A stretch of 64,000 nt of DNA from Agrypnus murinus (lineage: Eukaryota > Arthropoda > Insecta > Coleoptera > Elateridae): assembly GCA_929113105.1 (NCBI GenBank), contig OV816026.1:157334567-157398566 (forward strand), written 5' to 3'. A model generated the notes under the pieces. It made no database searches, was not told where the DNA came from, and was given only the letters and a program-made list of their open reading frames with translations. Both the position numbers and the translations under genes were made by a program. Numbering within the stretch: position 1 is the stretch's first letter; each line of letters opens with the position of its first letter. Positions 10,771 to 23,209 of the stretch are shown piece after piece.

Positions 10771-11514
10771 CAGCTAAAAATTGATACAGGGTGGTTCATA
10801 GTTAGTGAATCAAACGGAAATGGTGCATTCCTCATGCGAATACAAGACCACAAAGTCTATTTTATCTCTATACTACATTGTATCAAGAGATATAGCCCTG
10901 CAAAAGCCTCGACTGAGATTTAGAAAAAGAAATAATATTTCGGAAACTGTATAACTTACAAAGTTCCCATTCGGTACACAATTTAGTGACTTTATAAGCC
11001 ATAATTGACGGATGAGATAGTTCTATTAGATCTCAAGGGTAACCGATCTCCAATAAAACACATTATATTACTTACATATGTACATACACAAAATATTATT
11101 TTGATACAGGACTAGGTATAACTACGTAAGTAGATTTACAGCCGACCATATCTATGTGACAAAAATAGATCCTAATTATTGAAATAGTTATATCGATAAA
11201 AATACATGCCGAACAGAAATCTTTTTAACATATTCATAAACACAATTTCAATTCAGGTACTGCTCAATATATGCTTCCTTCGCACCCTATGCGCGGGGGT
11301 GCGAAACTGATATATTTCTGAGTTTGTTGCAGCATTTGACTCTATCGGTCAACAGTGGCGCAACAGTACTCTGTGGTTTTAAATCGTTTTAAAGCTCTCG
11401 AAGGCATGCATTCAAATGTATACATTTCCAAAAGAAATTTTTGTGACCGGGTTAACATTTTTCAATAATGACACGGAATTCGCAGGTTGTACGTAAGCAA
11501 AACTGTAAGAAGTA
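10771..11514. other. No gene seen
   Basis: Contains TACAGGGTGGTTCATA (from about 10786), a word type common at insect repeat edges, but no matching second end was found. Confidence 0.4.
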
Positions 11515-11694
11515 CGTAAGAAAAAATTAGAACGAGAACTAAGAGCAAGTGATGAGGAAGCCAAGAAGTCCAAGCCACCCAGCCGCCTTTTTTGGGGAAA
11601 CGCCATTGGGAATCATCTCTGAGCAAAATTTGAAATTGATGAGTTAGAGGAAATCATGCGGCAAAAATGGACTTGCTATTTTGCAGGGCTTTGA
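11515..11694 (+). pseudogene. Short coding-like remnant, charged helix
   Basis: One frame runs 59 codons with a single internal stop. It reads as a Lys/Glu-rich segment (KKLERELRASDEEAKKSK), then RLFWGNAIGN, the stop, and FEIDELEEIMRQKW. Such composition is protein-like and unlike the surrounding DNA. I do not recognise the family. It could be part of the same decayed element as 12435-13461. Confidence 0.3.
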
Positions 11695-11864
11695 ACAACA
11701 CGGTTGACAGCTGCATTGATGATGACGGCAGGTTTTGATTAAATCTCGAGCTCGTTGGCCCTCTACTGACATCGACCAAAAGACGCCGTCCCTTTATTCG
11801 TCACTAATAATGATTGTGCTGAACATAATGCCGAAGTACACACCGATCTGGGTACCGAAGGACT

Positions 11865-12056
11865 TTTGAAGGTTATTCAGGATTAAGTTCGGTTGCGGAT
11901 GACATTTACAGGTTATTCGAGGTTAGGTTCGGTCGTGGATGACATTTTGAGGTTATTAGAGGTTAGGTTAACATTTTTAGGTTATTCGAGGTTAAGATTG
12001 GTTGATTATGGCACATTGAGATTATTCGAGGTTATGTTCGGTTAATTGTGATATTC
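11865..12056. repeat. Minisatellite of AGGTTATTCGAGGTTAGGTT units
   Basis: About four to five diverged copies of a roughly 40-50-bp unit containing GGTTATTCGAGGTTAGGTTC and, in the better copies, GGATGACATTT. A related shorter patch lies at 15640-15740. Confidence 0.75.
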
Positions 12057-12434
12057 TGATTTTCAAGTCTCTCCTTTTTTTATAATACGAGATTTTGTTC
12101 GTAGGTAGCCGAGCGGGACGGTCGGATGAGCATGTGATTGTTACAAGAAGGGAACTATTTTTATTACTACAAAAGGACAATATGTTGAAACTTCCTCAAA
12201 GTATGTGCAATGCACATGAGTTTAGTTGTAATTTAGACAAGTCAATTAGTAATTAATCGAAAGACTTTAAAACATGTTTGAAGAATTCAATGAAAATGAT
12301 TTTAACGAAAATGATGGCGCGGTGGCGGGATAGACGATGTTATACGCAGCTTTTCTTTTAAAGCAATTCCCAGTGGCTCGATCAAGAAGTCAATTTACCA
12401 AAAATTAAGCAAATTCCTCCAGCAGATTCTGCGT

Positions 12435-13461
12435 CTACGCCTGTTCTACGTGGCAGATCAAGGAAGCTATTTTCACAGAGTTCTTAAAGATCATAAACCA
12501 GTGAAGCGAGCAAATTGATGGAAAAGAAAACCCGCGATGAACTTCTGTTTGCAACCTAGAAAAGCCTAAGGTTTGTTGGCAAAACTTGGTGTAAATGCGC
12601 GGTAGACCGGTTTTCTTAAAATGCTGCAAAACTACTACTCCTTAAAAAAAACTATTTCTACTAACTTTTGCTCAGGCTGACAAAACTTTTTGTTGTTTGG
12701 GCAGTTGAATCTTTAATTTAAAAAGCAAAGCAAGTGGATATTCCATCACGGAAAAGTACGATCCAAAACCGCCTCTTCGGGGTGGTCAACTGGGCACTTC
12801 TGCCAGGATGGGGTAAGGTTGACAAAGATATTCTTGAAGTACGGGTAGTTTTCTACAAATCCTGTAATTTTCACCGTTATATAACGAACGCAAAATACTG
12901 ATGAATTAACCTTAGTTAGGCCAGTAAGTAATCGTGACAGGATTGGCTTATAGGCATATAACAGGTTTTGTGTTACCTATACTGTCTACTTCCACATTTT
13001 CCATAAATTATCCGTAAGTATGTTCGATGACGGTCAAAATCTTGCGGTCGCCGCTTGGACTATGTGTGTTGTTCTGCCGTCTCTAAACAGTATTGTCTGA
13101 ATAGCTATGAATAGGTATTATATGAGCCCCACTGTTCACAAAATCTTGATACACAGAGCTGAACACATTACTGAAAAAATGGTATTACCAATTGGACAAC
13201 TTTCTGAAGATCCGAAGATTTTTAACCGAGGAGGCTAGACAAAAAGGTTGGAAATTATTTCGTTTATTTCATGCCTGAAAAACTTCAAGGATCCATACAA
13301 ACAGGGACATAATAAACAGGCTCTTAGTATTATCAGATCCTATAATTAACACATATAGGAAAAAAAAAGAAAAGAAGGATGTGCCGTTTTCTATAGAAGT
13401 TCTGGCAATTTTTAAAGCGCCTGATTCGTCAAATGATATTGACATTTCATTGTCAGAAGTT
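12435..13461 (+). pseudogene. Decayed element-borne gene of an uncharacterised family
   Basis: The coding traces run in order on the plus strand. At 12438 there is RGRSRKLF...KLMEKKTRDELLFAT, interrupted by two stops. At 13119-13215 there is MSPTVHKILIHR...VLPIGQLSED. After a frameshift the trace resumes at about 13225-13385 with EEARQKGWKLF, a stop, then TNRDIINRLLVLSDPIINTY. It ends near 13461 with SIEVLAIFKAP. The PTVHK..IH and LPIGQLSEE words occur, as I recall, in multicopy uncharacterised proteins of insects and other animals. Their function is unknown to me. Several stops and at least one shift make this copy dead. It ends just left of the inverted-repeat element at 13498, so the two may be parts of one element, but I cannot show that. 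Confidence 0.55.
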
Positions 13462-13497
13462 TAGACAGTAACATTAAGTAATTAGATATTAATTTCA

Positions 13498-15230
13498 TAA
13501 TAGTTATTTACTACATTGCAAGACCATTACTTAGAACTTTACGTGCGAGCACGGTACCTATCCGTGCAAGCACGTAGGGTTCGTGTAACGGTCGAGCATT
13601 GTACAACGTTTTATGGTATACTGACTCTTAAAATCTGTTTCTTCAGGTCTGTTTCTATGGGTAAAAATTCTTTTTACGGGCTAGCCCGTTATGAAGCCCG
13701 TAATAGTTATTTGCGTTATAAGTCCTAGAAATGGAATTTTACAAGAACGTTTCCAGGACGTATGACGTAATGCGTTTTATTTAACGAGCAGTAACGTTAA
13801 CGAGCATCTATGGCAACTATTAGCCGAATTCAAAACATAGACATCAATGAAGAACGAGTGTCCATGGTAACTGAATACTAAAGCATGGTTCAGTTGAATT
13901 ATTTCATTTGAGTCCGGTAATAGTTATTTAAGTGCCAAGCTTTGTAAATTAGTCTTTACGGGCGAGCTGGAAAGTTTGTGGGGCGAGCGACGAAGGAGCG
14001 AGCCTCCATAATCAAGCGAGCCCAGTAACGATTAATTGCATTAATTAATTAAGTGTGTCGCGTACAAACTTTTATTTCCACCTTCACCAGCATTTTTTTA
14101 TGAATTGTATATTTTTTATAAAAAAGACATTTTGGAATCAAAGGCAGTAGCACAATTTATAGCTAGGTGTTGCCATGGTGTTGTGGTTAAGCAACACATT
14201 AGTTACCATAGCATTTTGTTGATGAGCATTGTAAAATTTTACAGGTCTCTTTTAGGAACCCGTAAAGTCTTACAGGGCTGTGGCTGTAATTACTCATTTA
14301 CTTAGTTACATAAAGGCCTGTAAAGTGTCATTTACATAGAAGGGGGAAATAAAATTTTTTACCGGTTTTACGGTCTAGTATGAAGACCGTAAAATCGCAT
14401 TTCCCAGACTGTAATCGTATATTAAACATGGATAATACCATACAGTATGAAATAAAAAATATTACGGGCTCGTTATCATCAATACCATAGCAACAGACAT
14501 ATTTATTTAAAACATTCATATATATGTTAAGTATTGTGCTGTACTGCTTCAGTAAATAAAAGAATTATTTATTAAAGATTTGCGAGTCAGTATACCATAA
14601 AACGTTGTATATTGCACGGACAACAAGCTCGCTAATCGCTCGCATGTTAGGTACCGTGCTCGCCCCTAAAGTTCTAAGTAACGGTCTTGCAATGTAAACT
14701 ACTATTGTGGTATATTGACTCGGAAATTTTTAATAATTATTTAATTTACTGAAGCAGTACAGCACAATATGTAAGATATATATGAATGTTTAAATATAAA
14801 TATGTATGTTGCTATGGTATTGATGATAAAGAGCCTGTAATAATTCTTATTTCCCCCTTCTATGTAAATGCCGCTTTACAGGCCTTTATGTAACTAAGTA
14901 AATTAGTAATTACAGTCACAGCCCTGTAAAACTTTATGGGCTTCTAAAAGAGACCAGTAAAAGTTTACAGTGCTCATCAACAAAAAGCTATGGCAACTAC
15001 TGTGTTGCTTAACCACATCACCATGGCAACGCCTAGCTGTATATTGTGCTACCATCTTTGATTCCAAAATGTCTTTTTATAAAAAATATACAATTCATAA
15101 AAAAATGCTGGTGAAGGTGGAAATAAAAGTTTGTACGCGACACATTTTGCAATTAATCGTTACTGGGCTCGCTGGATTAAGCTCGCCCGTTAAGATTAAT
15201 TTACAAAGCTTGGCACGTAAATAACTATTA
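13498..15230. mobile_element. Nested inverted-repeat element with TAATAGTTATTTA ends
   Basis: Two inverted pairs interlock. Pair X is 13498-13625 with its inverse at about 14590-14712 (shared: CATTGCAAGACC, TTAGAACTTTA, GAGCACGGTACCTA, ACAACGTTTTATGGTATACTG). Pair Y is 13918-14598 with its inverse at 14716-15230 (shared: GTGCCAAGCTTTGTAAATTA, TTCACCAGCATTTTTTTATG, CTGTACTGCTTCAGTAAA). The left arm of Y has an extra block of about 130 bp. The segment order is X, spacer, Y, X inverted, Y inverted. The outer edges read TAATAGTTATTTA at 13499 and 13918 and the inverse at 15218-15230. No coding region is seen. A long single strand would fold into a large hairpin. Confidence 0.8.
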
Positions 15231-16079
15231 AACAGATGTTTACGAGTCAATATACCATAACATATAAAATGTTATATTTGTTTGTTTTTTATTACATTTG
15301 TTATACGACACAAATGTTTTCTTATTCTTCTAGTAAACAAAGTTTATCCTCACTTAATCAAATATGCATAAAATTACTTGAAACATATTCGTTAACAGTT
15401 GCTGTAAACTTATATTATCAATATCTCAAGCAGAATAAATTTAAAAAACCTATGACAGATTTTTGATCAGTCAAATTGGGAAACAAGACGTGTGCAGCGC
15501 CATAAAATCATCATTTTACAGTCTATTGGATTACTTTATTGGCCCAACTAATCCAAACCAAATTGGTCGCTGTGGGAAAACATTTCCGTCGGCGCCACAA
15601 TAACAACATTTCACAGGTCGTGGGATTGTCTAATTTCAGATTAGGTTCGGTATCCGATAATATTCGTAGGTTATTAGAAGGTTATTAGGCAGTTTAAGAT
15701 TATTCCAAGTTAGGTTCGGTCAATTGTAGGTCTCAAGGTTCCTCCGTACCTATTGTCGTAACTAGAAAGCCCAGCAAGCACAGAAGAAGGTTGCTTCTTT
15801 ACGTCGGTTTCAGACGTGCCACTTGTGCCACTGTGCCACACAAAACAATCCCGTTTTGCTGGAAGTCGCCGTGACGTAAATACTTATGGAACTCTCCATC
15901 AAGTTCTTGATGGGCCTCAATAGCACCACGATGGTTAATTCGTGTATAAATCTGTTTTAGTTTCCCAATGTATCCAGCATTATTTGTAAAAAGTATGTAT
16001 AATTTACTTTATGTTTCAATTGCATATTATTTGTTGTTTATACCTGTGATACGAACTACATAAACAACTCTATAACAAC
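15231..16079. other. No gene seen
   Basis: Just right of the inverted-repeat element, 15236-15262 again resembles the inner words GCGAGTCAGTATACCATAA. A short patch of AGGTTAGGTTCGGT-like units lies at 15640-15740, related to the minisatellite at 11865. Confidence 0.5.
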
Positions 16080-16243
16080 CAGGGTATTATAAGTGGGCGT
16101 TATAATTCATAACAGTCGCTCATGGTTTACTTTACAATCGGAGCCGGCATTACGTGCAATAGTAATTTGGATCATTAAGACAGAACATTATCGCCCTCCT
16201 GGCATTATCATCATTAACGCCCTTGGTAAATAAATAACTATTA
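16080..16243. repeat. Imperfect hairpin with TAATAGTTATTTA border
   Basis: The left arm, CCAGGGTATTATAAGTGGGC, partly pairs with the right arm, which ends GCCCTCCTGGCATTATC...AACGCCCTTGG. The right border TAAATAACTATTA (16231-16243) matches the shared border. It is followed at once by TCTTCGAGCACTAT, the edge of the tRNA-like repeat that begins here. Confidence 0.6.
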
Positions 16244-16254
16244 TCTTCGAGCAC

Positions 16255-16775
16255 TATAGAGAATAACACATTTTGCACAGTCTAGTAATCATGGTAATGA
16301 CTCTGCCCACAATCTCTAAACTGAACGAAAATGACCGTGGGAAATGATATAGCACGATCGTAGTTCTATTAAAACGCGATAGATGTCAGCACATGCAAAA
16401 TTGTTTATATAATTTCACCAGTAAAAAGTTTTTTCTGGTTACTAAAAATTGGACATCCTTAAACTAAAATAAATGCAATATTATAATATTATTAATTATT
16501 TGAAATATAAAAGTTATATTAGATAAAGGTTAAGTTATTTTGTTTAATTATTATTATTTTACATTAAATTATATTTTGAATGAAAATCCATCTAAAAAAA
16601 TACTCCGGCGGGGAATCGAACCTTGAGCCGTCTGCTTGCTAACCGACATCTGTACCGTTAACATATTGAGGCGACTTACCATAATTTAGTTATTATTACT
16701 ATATAAAGTTTTTATTACTATGTAAAGTTTTTATAAAATTGTCATTCAATTAACGTAAAATTGATTAATTTTTTA
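16255..16775 (-). mobile_element. Repeat with tRNA-like segment, copy 1
   Basis: Aligns along its length with 56222-57255: GAAATGACCTTGGGAAATGAT-like, GTTCTATTAAAA, ATAGATG, TCAGCACAT, TTATATTTTGAATG and CATTCAATTAACGTAAAATTG blocks, in the same order. At 16599-16675 (minus) lies a tRNA-like stretch with a B box, AAGGTTCGATTCCCCGCCGG. This copy lacks the palindromes seen inside copy 2. Confidence 0.75.
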
Positions 16776-19700
16776 CATTATTATATAATTGTTAATACAT
16801 GGTGTTTTGGAAAATGTGCCCGTCCCGTTAAAGGGCAATAGGGAAACTTATTGCTGTGTTATTTGCAGGTAGAAATGTTACATAGGTAATTTGGGTTGCC
16901 TATCTTTCAGGCGTTTGTAATCGAATCTCTGTTAAAAGGTTTATTTTATAGTCTCAAAAGTACAGTTGAAGCCAGCTAAATACAAGAGTTAAGATAAATA
17001 CATCCTATTTGCGATAATTTCTTGTTAAAGTTGCATTTCATGCAAGATTATTTAACGTTCCGATCTATTCATTACATAACCTCAAATTTTTGAAACTAAT
17101 TTTTCAAAATGGGTTTCTTTAGTGGAATAATTTATTCACATTATGTTAACATGCATAAAAAGTTTTATATTTCAACAAAAGGATACTATTTAAGTGTGTA
17201 TATTATTTAATGATTGTAATTTTTAATACAACGATTGGTACGTTGAATTGTTTTCTTGATCTTCCGTCAATAGTTCAAATTTGGTAAATTGCACCTAGAA
17301 TATAATAAAAAGGGCTATTATGAGTAGATTTGCATATATAAAAGTAACTTACCTTGCTTAATTTCCAAATGGGTGATTTTTCCTTTTACGATTCATAGTA
17401 TTGGCTTATCGAGCCACCGTTCTAATTTAATTAATGTAGGTTCATGATATTATTGTGGGATTTCGTTGAATAACATCTTGGCTGTGTAAGTTGTATAAAG
17501 TTTTTGTAGTTCTATGTGTGTTTTCTCAGCCAATTCAATTTAAAAATGTCCATACACCTGTGCCGATATGAAACTATTATTTCGAGTTAATTTTGTATCG
17601 TAAGTGTTTGTTTTTGATGTAAAACTATTGGGGAAAGTTATATAATCATATTGTGTATAGATTAAAGGGTAAAATTGGTATGTGGGCAGATTTAAATGGA
17701 AATTATTACAATTTTTTTCGAGTGTGAAAATTTGCTTGCTCGACTCAAAATTGTTGATTATTGTTGGGTTTTAGAGATAAAAATGTTATATTGTTAGTTT
17801 AAGGAAGTGTTGGGGATTCTTTTTATGTGATTAAATCTAAAATTTAAAGAAATTTATATTTTATTTAAAAAAATATTAAGTGTCAAATTTTGTCCATGGA
17901 TTACTTGATAGTATTATATTGTTTTTGTTTATTTATGTTTTAATGTAATTTGTATTGTGAAAAACAATCAGTAATCTCCAGAACGTATTGAGAGGAGATT
18001 GTGTCGTTTGTGCATTGAATAACCTATAAAAAACATGCATTTTAATAATTTGAAATAACAAAGTGGGGTTACAAATTTTAACAAATAAAATTTCGTGCAA
18101 AGAAATTCATATAACTTACCTTTTCGTCGTAATATCAAGAAGATAATAAATTTTTTAATTGATTTGGATAACTTCACAACATATAAAATTTATAATTTGA
18201 AAAAAAATTTAAGAAGAATTAGCTTTCTGCAAACTTGCATTTTATATCTTTGCCACCAGTCAAGAGGTTGGTTGTGGATATTATAGCAGTATTTTTTCCC
18301 GGGATCGGTTTAGAGGAAGTATTGAGTGTGCGGCAAAATAGTAAGTGAATTTTAATTTTCATTATACTGGCCAGTAAAAGAAATAAATTCGGACTTATAT
18401 TTTATTAAAAGTAAATCTAAATATTTTTACATTGGGACAATTAAGTATATAAATTTAAAAATTTAACATTTGAGAATACTTAACCTAATTTTATATATAA
18501 AAAGAAAATAGAAAATTTGCTAAATTGATATTTTTAGAATACAAAAGTTTGATTTTTATTTAAGTTTTTTTGATTAGTAGTTTAGAGATAATATATAAAA
18601 AATTACGTAGAAATCCCCAACAATAATAAAAGGTTGATTTGTAGTTTTTGTTTTCTGTTTATTTTTTATTTATGTGTTATTTATTTGTGCTGAAATAATA
18701 AATTGTGTTTCTATTTATATGTTTGAATTTCGTTTCTTGTTCATGTTTCCTCCTTGTGTGGAAATAATTTTGATTTGCAGCTTGTTACAATTTTCCCATC
18801 CCTGGTGTTATCATTATAGGGGGACCCATTGTTATAAAAATTTGGTAAGGTAAGGTTGATTTATTACAGATTAAAGAGATATTTGTCGATTGCTTTACTG
18901 AGACTAAAGTTTGAGCTAGTGACGGGGCAAAATTTGTTATTTAAAAAATATTGTAGTGATATACGGTTGTACTATTGATTTGTTTTATTATATGTGTATA
19001 TCACCCCATAGTAATATGTAGAGTAACATCTCACCAACAATTGACTGAAATGCCGCTTTGAAATGACAACCACCCTTAGAAAAAAAAGGCACGCCACTGC
19101 CAAGTAGTAGATAAAAGTATACGAAAGATATGCCTATTAATACTTTTAAAGGTCATCAACAAAATAACCACAAGCAGGTAGCAGGGTAACTAAATTCTTC
19201 GAATATTGCAACCAAAACAAAATAGTTGTACGTGATTTTAGCTTAAATGATAATAAACTCATTGACTCAAACTGTCAATGATCGAGATCTTTGAAATTGT
19301 AATGCAGTATGCAGTTTGTCGTCAATTTTCTTCGTGTTAGGTAGCCGTAAACTTCAGTTTCGATTACGTATACAAGAATTGATTTCGCGCACGGGCGAAG
19401 AAAAGTCGGATCGGTATTTTCGGCATTTGAAGATGACTGTTATTGAACTGCTTGTGTTGCTCTACTAATTTAAAAAAAAGAAGAAAAAGAAGCTACAAAC
19501 AATTTTGGGTGCATTCGAACGTTGATGAAGGGCTATTAAATAACACATTTTGTAAAAAGTTTAATCTTTTATGAATCATCGTCCAAAATGTTTTTTTTAA
19601 TTATTTCAGAATGAGTTGCGAAAGTTTTGATTGACTAATAGTTTTGATTGAACCTCAAATTACATTAGAAAACACTGCTGTTTATTGAACAAGACAAGCG

Positions 19701-20873
19701 AATAACCGTCTGTGCGCGCACATGTCTTTAAAACACGTTATTCTATTTTGTAGGATTGTGCAGGGCGATAATTGCATCGCCAGTAAAATAAGTCCAAACG
19801 AAATTTTTTAATCGCCATGACTTTATAATCGTCCGTGCGCTTAGTCATTTGCTTTAGTGCGATTCATTTTAGCAGATTAAAACTTGCCTGCAAAATATCG
19901 CCTGTGCGATATACGCCTAACGAATCCATCATAGGACGATTTATTTGAACACATGTTATAAAGAGTATTTGCATCTAAACGGTAAGTTTTGCTCATTTTG
20001 TTAAAATCGTATTCGTAAAATAAAAAACGCAATGAAATCTGCGTCACAATTAGGTCAATGAACGTATGTTACATTTTATTTACCGACCTTAATAATGATC
20101 AAGTCAACAAGGTAGTGAGTCACCCGGCAACAAGTCCAAGTCTGTTGTTTCTGTAAATTGATACGCGTAGCGTAGGTCAGTTATGCAGATGTGAGATTAT
20201 TGTTTGCTTTATCAGTAATTCATGGCTAAAATCATAAAAACAATCCATAGTCGACTCGTGTCTTGAAAAAGAGGCGGAAAAATTCGGAAATTTTTTTTTT
20301 TCATTTTATGAATTTTGGGGCCTCTGTATGGGCACCTTTCACCCCCTTAAAGCATTGCATACTTATCCGGAACACCCTGTATAATATTATTATTGCTAGA
20401 TTACAATAAAAACAATGAAAACTTTTATACATGTAATTTGTTGCATAAGTGCAAGCGCGATGGGTACACTTAAAGCTCTCATTTCTTGTCACCCACAATT
20501 CCTGCGATATGTTTACATTTCGCTGAAAAGAGGTGCAAACCTTGGCATTTGAATTGTGATTGTTTTTAAAAAAATTACTTTAGAAAACGAGTACATACGT
20601 ATTGTTTAGCTGTACTAAATAGTAGATTGACTGAAATTATACAAATTGTAAACGTATTATTACTATTGTATTTAAAAATTTAATATTTACTTTTGTAGTT
20701 TCAAAATTCTAAATTTATCATGAGTGAATCCGATGATGGGAAAATGGGGTGTACACTTCCAAACATCGTGGAAGTTGCTAACATTACATCTCTTAATTTA
20801 TTGACAGAGATTTCACGTAAAAATTCTAGGTTAAATATGTTTCTTAGCTTTTGCTGTTTTATTATTTTTTTGT
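16776..20873. other. No gene seen; very AT-rich
   Basis: Long AT-rich stretch without a supportable exon. Around 19680-19950 a few GC-richer words recur (GTGCGCGC, GTCCGTGCGC, CCTGTGCGATA), perhaps an old repeat, with no clear ends. Confidence 0.5.
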
Positions 20874-20968
20874 GGTCGTAGATAAAGTATACTGCAAAAA
20901 TGCCAATTTGGTACTTGTATTATTGGAATTGGCACTTTTCTGCACTTGTAACACAATATACTATCACC
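20874..20968. repeat. Hairpin C with GGTCGTAGATAAAG border
   Basis: AAAAATGCCAATTT (20896-20909) pairs with AATTGGCACTTTTC (20927-20940). The left border GGTCGTAGATAAAGTATAC and the right border ACTTGTAACACAATATACTA match hairpins A and B, although the stem sequence does not. Confidence 0.8.
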
Positions 20969-22797
20969 TGTGTAGATTATAACAAATTAAATAAAACCGC
21001 ACCGCTTTAAAACTGTGCTCCTTTTTCTAAGCTTTAGTGTAGTCTTTGGAGTGCTATATCTCCTCGTGAGAGCTGAGTTAGACTTTTTGTTCTCCTTTTT
21101 GCACGAGGAATCTACCATTTCCGTTTAACAACAATATAAATTCTAAAGATTTTCTTATTGAATCAGTTGGTCGTCAATATCATGAACAACGAAACAGTTA
21201 CAGTTGTTTTTACCACTGTAGCTGACTGTTACCTTCTAAGTATTTTCTCCAGTATTATTTATTTTACTACTTCTTACTTATCTTTTAATAAATGTGCTTC
21301 AGCTAGTTGGAAACCGCATATACTAATAGAAAGATCCTTCAAATAAATTCTGAGTGCAGAATCTATATTGAACTGCAGAATTAAGGAACAGTGGTTCATT
21401 ATGTTTGATTTATAGCTTATGTTGGTTAATTTTATTGCGTTTATCAAGAGTCTCTCAAACCCAAAAATCCAGTAACCTCCTAGAAGCACCGGATAAATTC
21501 GGTAAAAATTTTAAACTTAAGGTACTATTGGTTTCATAATGATCTAGGACAGCAAGGCTAATGTGATGATATTTTTTATTATTTTATCCTATGCATTTAT
21601 AATTGCATCATATTACCACAGCAATCGGTATAATTTTCATAAACGCCTCTTGTAACGATTTTGCCTTGTGTTACTAGAATAACATTAATTTATTTAGTTT
21701 TTTAAATCAAAACAGGGTGTTTCACTCAACTTTTGTATTGATTTAATCTGTGATAGTACAATAGGAATAAAAAATCCTTATGCAAATTTTGTTTTTATGC
21801 ACATCAAAAAACATTTGCTCAAATGGTCAAACTTGTGAAAACTGCTGGAAATAATAGTCTAAACAAACTGTGACATCACCTAGCATCAGCTGAGTCAATG
21901 TATCAGATATCACATTGAAAATGCAGTTAGGAACATCCAGCTCCAACTGTGATTCTTAAACCACTAACCACCAACCCACTTTTCAAAAACAATTTGAATT
22001 GGCAAGTGAATTTAACATAAAAAGTTAAGATTTTTATAAGCATGCATATAGTTTGATCATTAATAATTTAATAAGTAAATGATTTTTCCTACGACCCCAT
22101 ACGAATGTGAACAATAGCAAACGCTACCGATATTAAGAAAGTGAGTCATATAACACGCGTATGTTAGGAACATAACACACGTGTGTGTTATGAAAATACG
22201 TCACGCTAAGCAATATCTAGAAATCCATGAATTTTGTTTACATTAAAATGATGACATTAATGTTTAATCCAATTTTGAGAAGCATTTTAACCATTATGTA
22301 TCTATTCTTTTCTTATAAATATAACTTTAATTAATGTTTAATTAGTTATTTTAGCTATCAAAAAGAAATATCTAATAGATTATACCTAACGTAACCTCAC
22401 TATAATACATGAAAATTATTGAAGCAAGTTTGCCAAGATTAAAATCAGCGATGCCAAATGGGAGAAAAATAAGAGTAATGTCAAATAATTTAGTTAGGCA
22501 GCCCCTTTCACACCTGGCACTGTGTTATTAGTTGAAGTTATATTTGTTAATTATGGAGATATTATTAAATATAAATAAAAAATAAATTATGTGCCTCTGA
22601 AATTATTATATTATAAATTGTAATAGTAATTCATTTAATTAATTTTGCTGCTAAACCCAAGGTTTAATTTTATACTATGTTTAAATAAGTTATGAATATA
22701 TGAGTTTTTAAAATTGAAATTTATATTTAGTAAAAGAATCTATTAAATAAAATGTTAACAAACACCCATTCACTTTAACAATTGTCATAATTCAGCT
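20969..22797. other. No gene seen
   Basis: AT-rich. TTTTTCCTACGACC at 22084-22097 is the inverse of the border of hairpin B (23071). A near-palindrome CATAACACAC GT GTGTGTTATG lies near 22171-22192. Confidence 0.45.
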
Positions 22798-22847
22798 CCA
22801 GAAAAATAAAATTAAGTTGTCAAGATAACTTAATTTTATTTTTCTGG
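22798..22847. repeat. Perfect 21-bp stem hairpin
   Basis: The arm at 22798-22818 (CCAGAAAAATAAAATTAAG...) is the exact reverse complement of 22827-22847, with an 8-nt loop, GTCAAGAT. There are no mismatches, in a region where other repeats are badly decayed. Confidence 0.95.
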
Positions 22848-23070
22848 AAATGTTTTGATAGAAATTTCGTTATAATTATTCATATTGTGAAACTAAATTG
22901 TTTAAAAAATGAAACTTTATATCCTAAAAATAAATGGCTTAAGAAAATTAGCTTTAAGTGTGATTTTCTCTGTTAAACCTAACCATAAAAATTTTGCTTT
23001 AAAATCTTCAAAAATTATATTCTTGAAAATTTTAAAAAATCAAAATTTTTTAAACATTTGAAATTTGGGT

Positions 23071-23209
23071 GGTCGTAGGAAAAATATTGTACATTACACG
23101 TTGGAAAGTAACTTTTCTGCACTCGTGTGATTTCCGCACTCGGCTTACGCCTCGTGCGTACGAAAAGTTTCACTTTCCACACTAGTAATGTAATATACTA
23201 TTTCTTCCT
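23071..23209. repeat. Hairpin B with GGTCGTAGGAAAAA border
   Basis: GGAAAGTAACTTTTC (23103-23117) pairs with GAAAAGTTTCACTTTCC (23162-23178). The centre GCACTCGGCTTACGCCTCGTG closely resembles the centre of hairpin A. The right border is TAATGTAATATACTATTTC. Confidence 0.85.

Noticed and set aside
13498..15230. CRISPR-like or satellite array
   Set aside because: The repeats are inverted and interlocked, not evenly spaced direct repeats.
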